DNA of 64,000 nt, taken from contig CALAJN010000010.1 of assembly GCA_937922675.1 (NCBI GenBank), forward strand, positions 62,001 to 126,000. Reading direction: 5' to 3'. This DNA comes from an uncultured Granulosicoccaceae bacterium. GTDB taxonomy: Bacteria > Pseudomonadota > Gammaproteobacteria > Granulosicoccales > Granulosicoccaceae. The notes under the pieces are model-generated. The model did no database searches. It saw only the letters and a list, made by a program, of their open reading frames with translations, and was not told where the DNA came from. Both the position numbers and the translations under genes were made by a program. The number at the start of each line of letters is the position of its first letter. The first letter of the stretch is position 1. Below are positions 62,869-64,000 of the stretch, piece by piece.

Positions 62869-63428
62869 AGGATGACCGGCCTTGGCTTATCATCGAATGT
62901 GCGGTATCCGTATTCCGCCATATGCGTGGCAAGGGTCCCCGGAGGTTGCCAGAATACAGCGGCCCTGTGATCTCGGACCGCGTGCATCACTGCATCGTAG
63001 GACAAGGTCAGCGGAAAGAGCTTACCGTGGCGGGGTAAGGATGCTGTCATCTCTGCATCAACCATGACGAGGCTCCCGACATCTTCGCTTTGACTCTCGC
63101 GTAGCACTGCATCCTCGAATGTCAGCGATAGCCTTGTCCTTCCCTGCGAGAGACTGATGTGCCTGGCCAGATAGCGCGCAAGCAGTACCCTTTCGAGCAG
63201 CGCGAGCTCCTGCGCGGCCTCTGCGTCGTTCAATGGACCCAGAGAAGCGGACGCGGCCACAAGACCCTCTACAGGGAGACTGATCCGCAAATTGAGCTGG
63301 TTACCCTCTGTCCAGAGCGTCAGTGTGCTAGCGGGCAAGTCCCTCGCCAGTGCGTTGCCAGCACCCCACGCCAGAAGCAAACAAACCGAGGCTGCTGTAG
63401 CCCAATGCTGACAGAAGGCACTTTTCAT
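62850..63428 (-). CDS. Exported protein of unknown function, coupled to a sensor kinase
   Basis: 192 residues with a signal peptide (ATAASVCLLLAWGAGNALA) and a predicted beta-rich periplasmic domain containing LPASTLTLWTEGNQLNLRIS and LTLSYDAVMHAVRDHRAAVFW. The last stretch reminds me of the soluble N-terminal part of HupE/UreJ-like proteins, but the membrane half of those is missing; this is weak. Its start overlaps the kinase stop by four bases (ATGA), so the two are translationally coupled and it may act with that sensor. Confidence 0.6.
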   Translation of the reverse strand: MKSAFCQHWATAASVCLLLAWGAGNALARDLPASTLTLWTEGNQLNLRISLPVEGLVAASASLGPLNDAEAAQELALLERVLLARYLARHISLSQGRTRLSLTFEDAVLRESQSEDVGSLVMVDAEMTASLPRHGKLFPLTLSYDAVMHAVRDHRAAVFWQPPGTLATHMAEYGYRTFDDKPRPVILQRPRR

Positions 63429-64000
63429 ATGGCGAGGCGCAAGCTGAAAGAAAAACTACTAGCGGCTCCAAGCCTGCTTCGTACCTGCAGAGATTCGCCA
63501 TGCCCTTCGATGATGTCGCGCGCTATGCTCAGCCCAAGACCAATGCCGCTGTTCCTGCCATCACTGCCATGCTCATCGACCTGGTACAAGCGGTCGAAGA
63601 TTCGCTGGCAGTCTTCTCGCGATATGCCGGTGCCCGTATCCACGATGCGAACTCTCAGTCGCTCACCATCGTCCGAGCGACGAATAACGATACGTACGCG
63701 CCCGTCAGCATCCGTGAACTTGATCGCGTTGTTCAATAAATTGGAAACGACCTGAGAGATGCGCGAAGCATCCATAACGACATCCGGAAGATCGAATTCA
63801 CCATGACGCTCGAGTGTGATGGAGCGCCTCTCAGCCTCGCCTGCTGCGAGTGTCAAACATCGTCTGATCACGCTCTCGAGTGACGCCCTCTCAAGCTTCA
63901 ACGACAGCTTGCCGGTATCCAGTCTCGTCATATCAAGTAGATCGTGAAACTGACGCGCGAGCTGATCACAGCAGACGAGCACGTCGTCCAGGGCCTCTTT
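63425..64000 (-). CDS. Sensor histidine kinase, C-terminal part (runs off right edge)
   Basis: Only the last 191 residues are visible. They include the end of the dimerisation helix (DLLDMTRLDTGKLSL), the ATP-binding N box (VVSNLLNNAIKFTD), and G boxes (DTGTGIS, GIGLGLSIARDII). The phosphoacceptor histidine and any sensor domain lie outside the window. No receiver domain follows. Overlaps the exported-protein gene by four bases. Confidence 0.9.
   Translation of the reverse strand, partial: KEALDDVLVCCDQLARQFHDLLDMTRLDTGKLSLKLERASLESVIRRCLTLAAGEAERRSITLERHGEFDLPDVVMDASRISQVVSNLLNNAIKFTDADGRVRIVIRRSDDGERLRVRIVDTGTGISREDCQRIFDRLYQVDEHGSDGRNSGIGLGLSIARDIIEGHGESLQVRSRLGAASSFSFSLRLAI

Overview
The window looks like a chromosomal segment of a moderately GC-rich, free-living, probably marine gammaproteobacterium. 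The placement rests on conserved gene order (yfhL ferredoxin - coaD - rsmD divergent from ftsY-ftsE-ftsX-rpoH), on typical gammaproteobacterial families (TypA, ZapE, Cca with an HD domain, UppP, RpmB/RpmG) and on marine-type traits: a full Mrp Na+/H+ antiporter, a SoeABC-type sulfite dehydrogenase, two dimethylglycine/sarcosine-dehydrogenase-like flavoproteins, and a secreted family-16 glycoside hydrolase. A Granulosicoccaceae/Chromatiales-like source is a guess. There is no rRNA, tRNA, CRISPR array, intact insertion sequence or prophage. The one clear decay product is a frameshifted gene near 3.1-3.4 kb.

Layout. 0-6.8 kb: left-edge partial gene, GNAT acetyltransferase, typA, a decayed gene, then a leftward operon of a divergent MotA-like protein, a PilZ protein and zapE, and a YgjP-type metallopeptidase. 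6.9-13 kb: CPA1 antiporter, hybrid histidine kinase, [2Fe-2S] ferredoxin overlapping an aminotransferase, pncB. 13-19 kb: soeABC followed by a class V aminotransferase. 19-29.4 kb: NAD-binding epimerase-like protein, aminopeptidase lipoprotein, cca, first DMGDH-like flavoprotein, small membrane and secreted proteins, uppP, MidA-type methyltransferase, rpmB-rpmG. 29.4-38 kb: a 536-bp stretch without a gene, SDR, fatty-acid desaturase, a gliding-type ABC cluster (ATPase, permease, GldG-like, DUF4340) ending in mutM, and an isolated uxuA. 38-43.5 kb: yfhL, coaD, rsmD, ftsYEX and rpoH. 43.5-49 kb: a small exported protein plus two-component pair, divergent from a fibronectin-III/GH16 enzyme. 48.8-58.6 kb: Ca2+/Na+ antiporter at the end of mrpABCDEFG, behind haem-O synthase, an SCO-like protein and SURF1, with DUF2909 divergent. 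58.7-64 kb: SixA-like phosphatase, second DMGDH-like flavoprotein divergent from a LysR regulator, and a sensor kinase running off the right edge with an overlapping exported protein.

The strongest regulatory observation is before rpoH. A near-perfect CIRCE operator (HrcA site) overlaps the -10 of a very good sigma-E-type promoter (GGAACTT, 16 bp, TCTCA). This suggests that heat-shock sigma factor synthesis is both driven by envelope stress and repressed by HrcA. The best candidate for an undescribed functional unit is the MotA-like/PilZ/ZapE operon: a stator-family membrane protein that lacks the family's usual proline positions, has no MotB partner nearby, and is tightly linked to a canonical c-di-GMP-binding PilZ protein.
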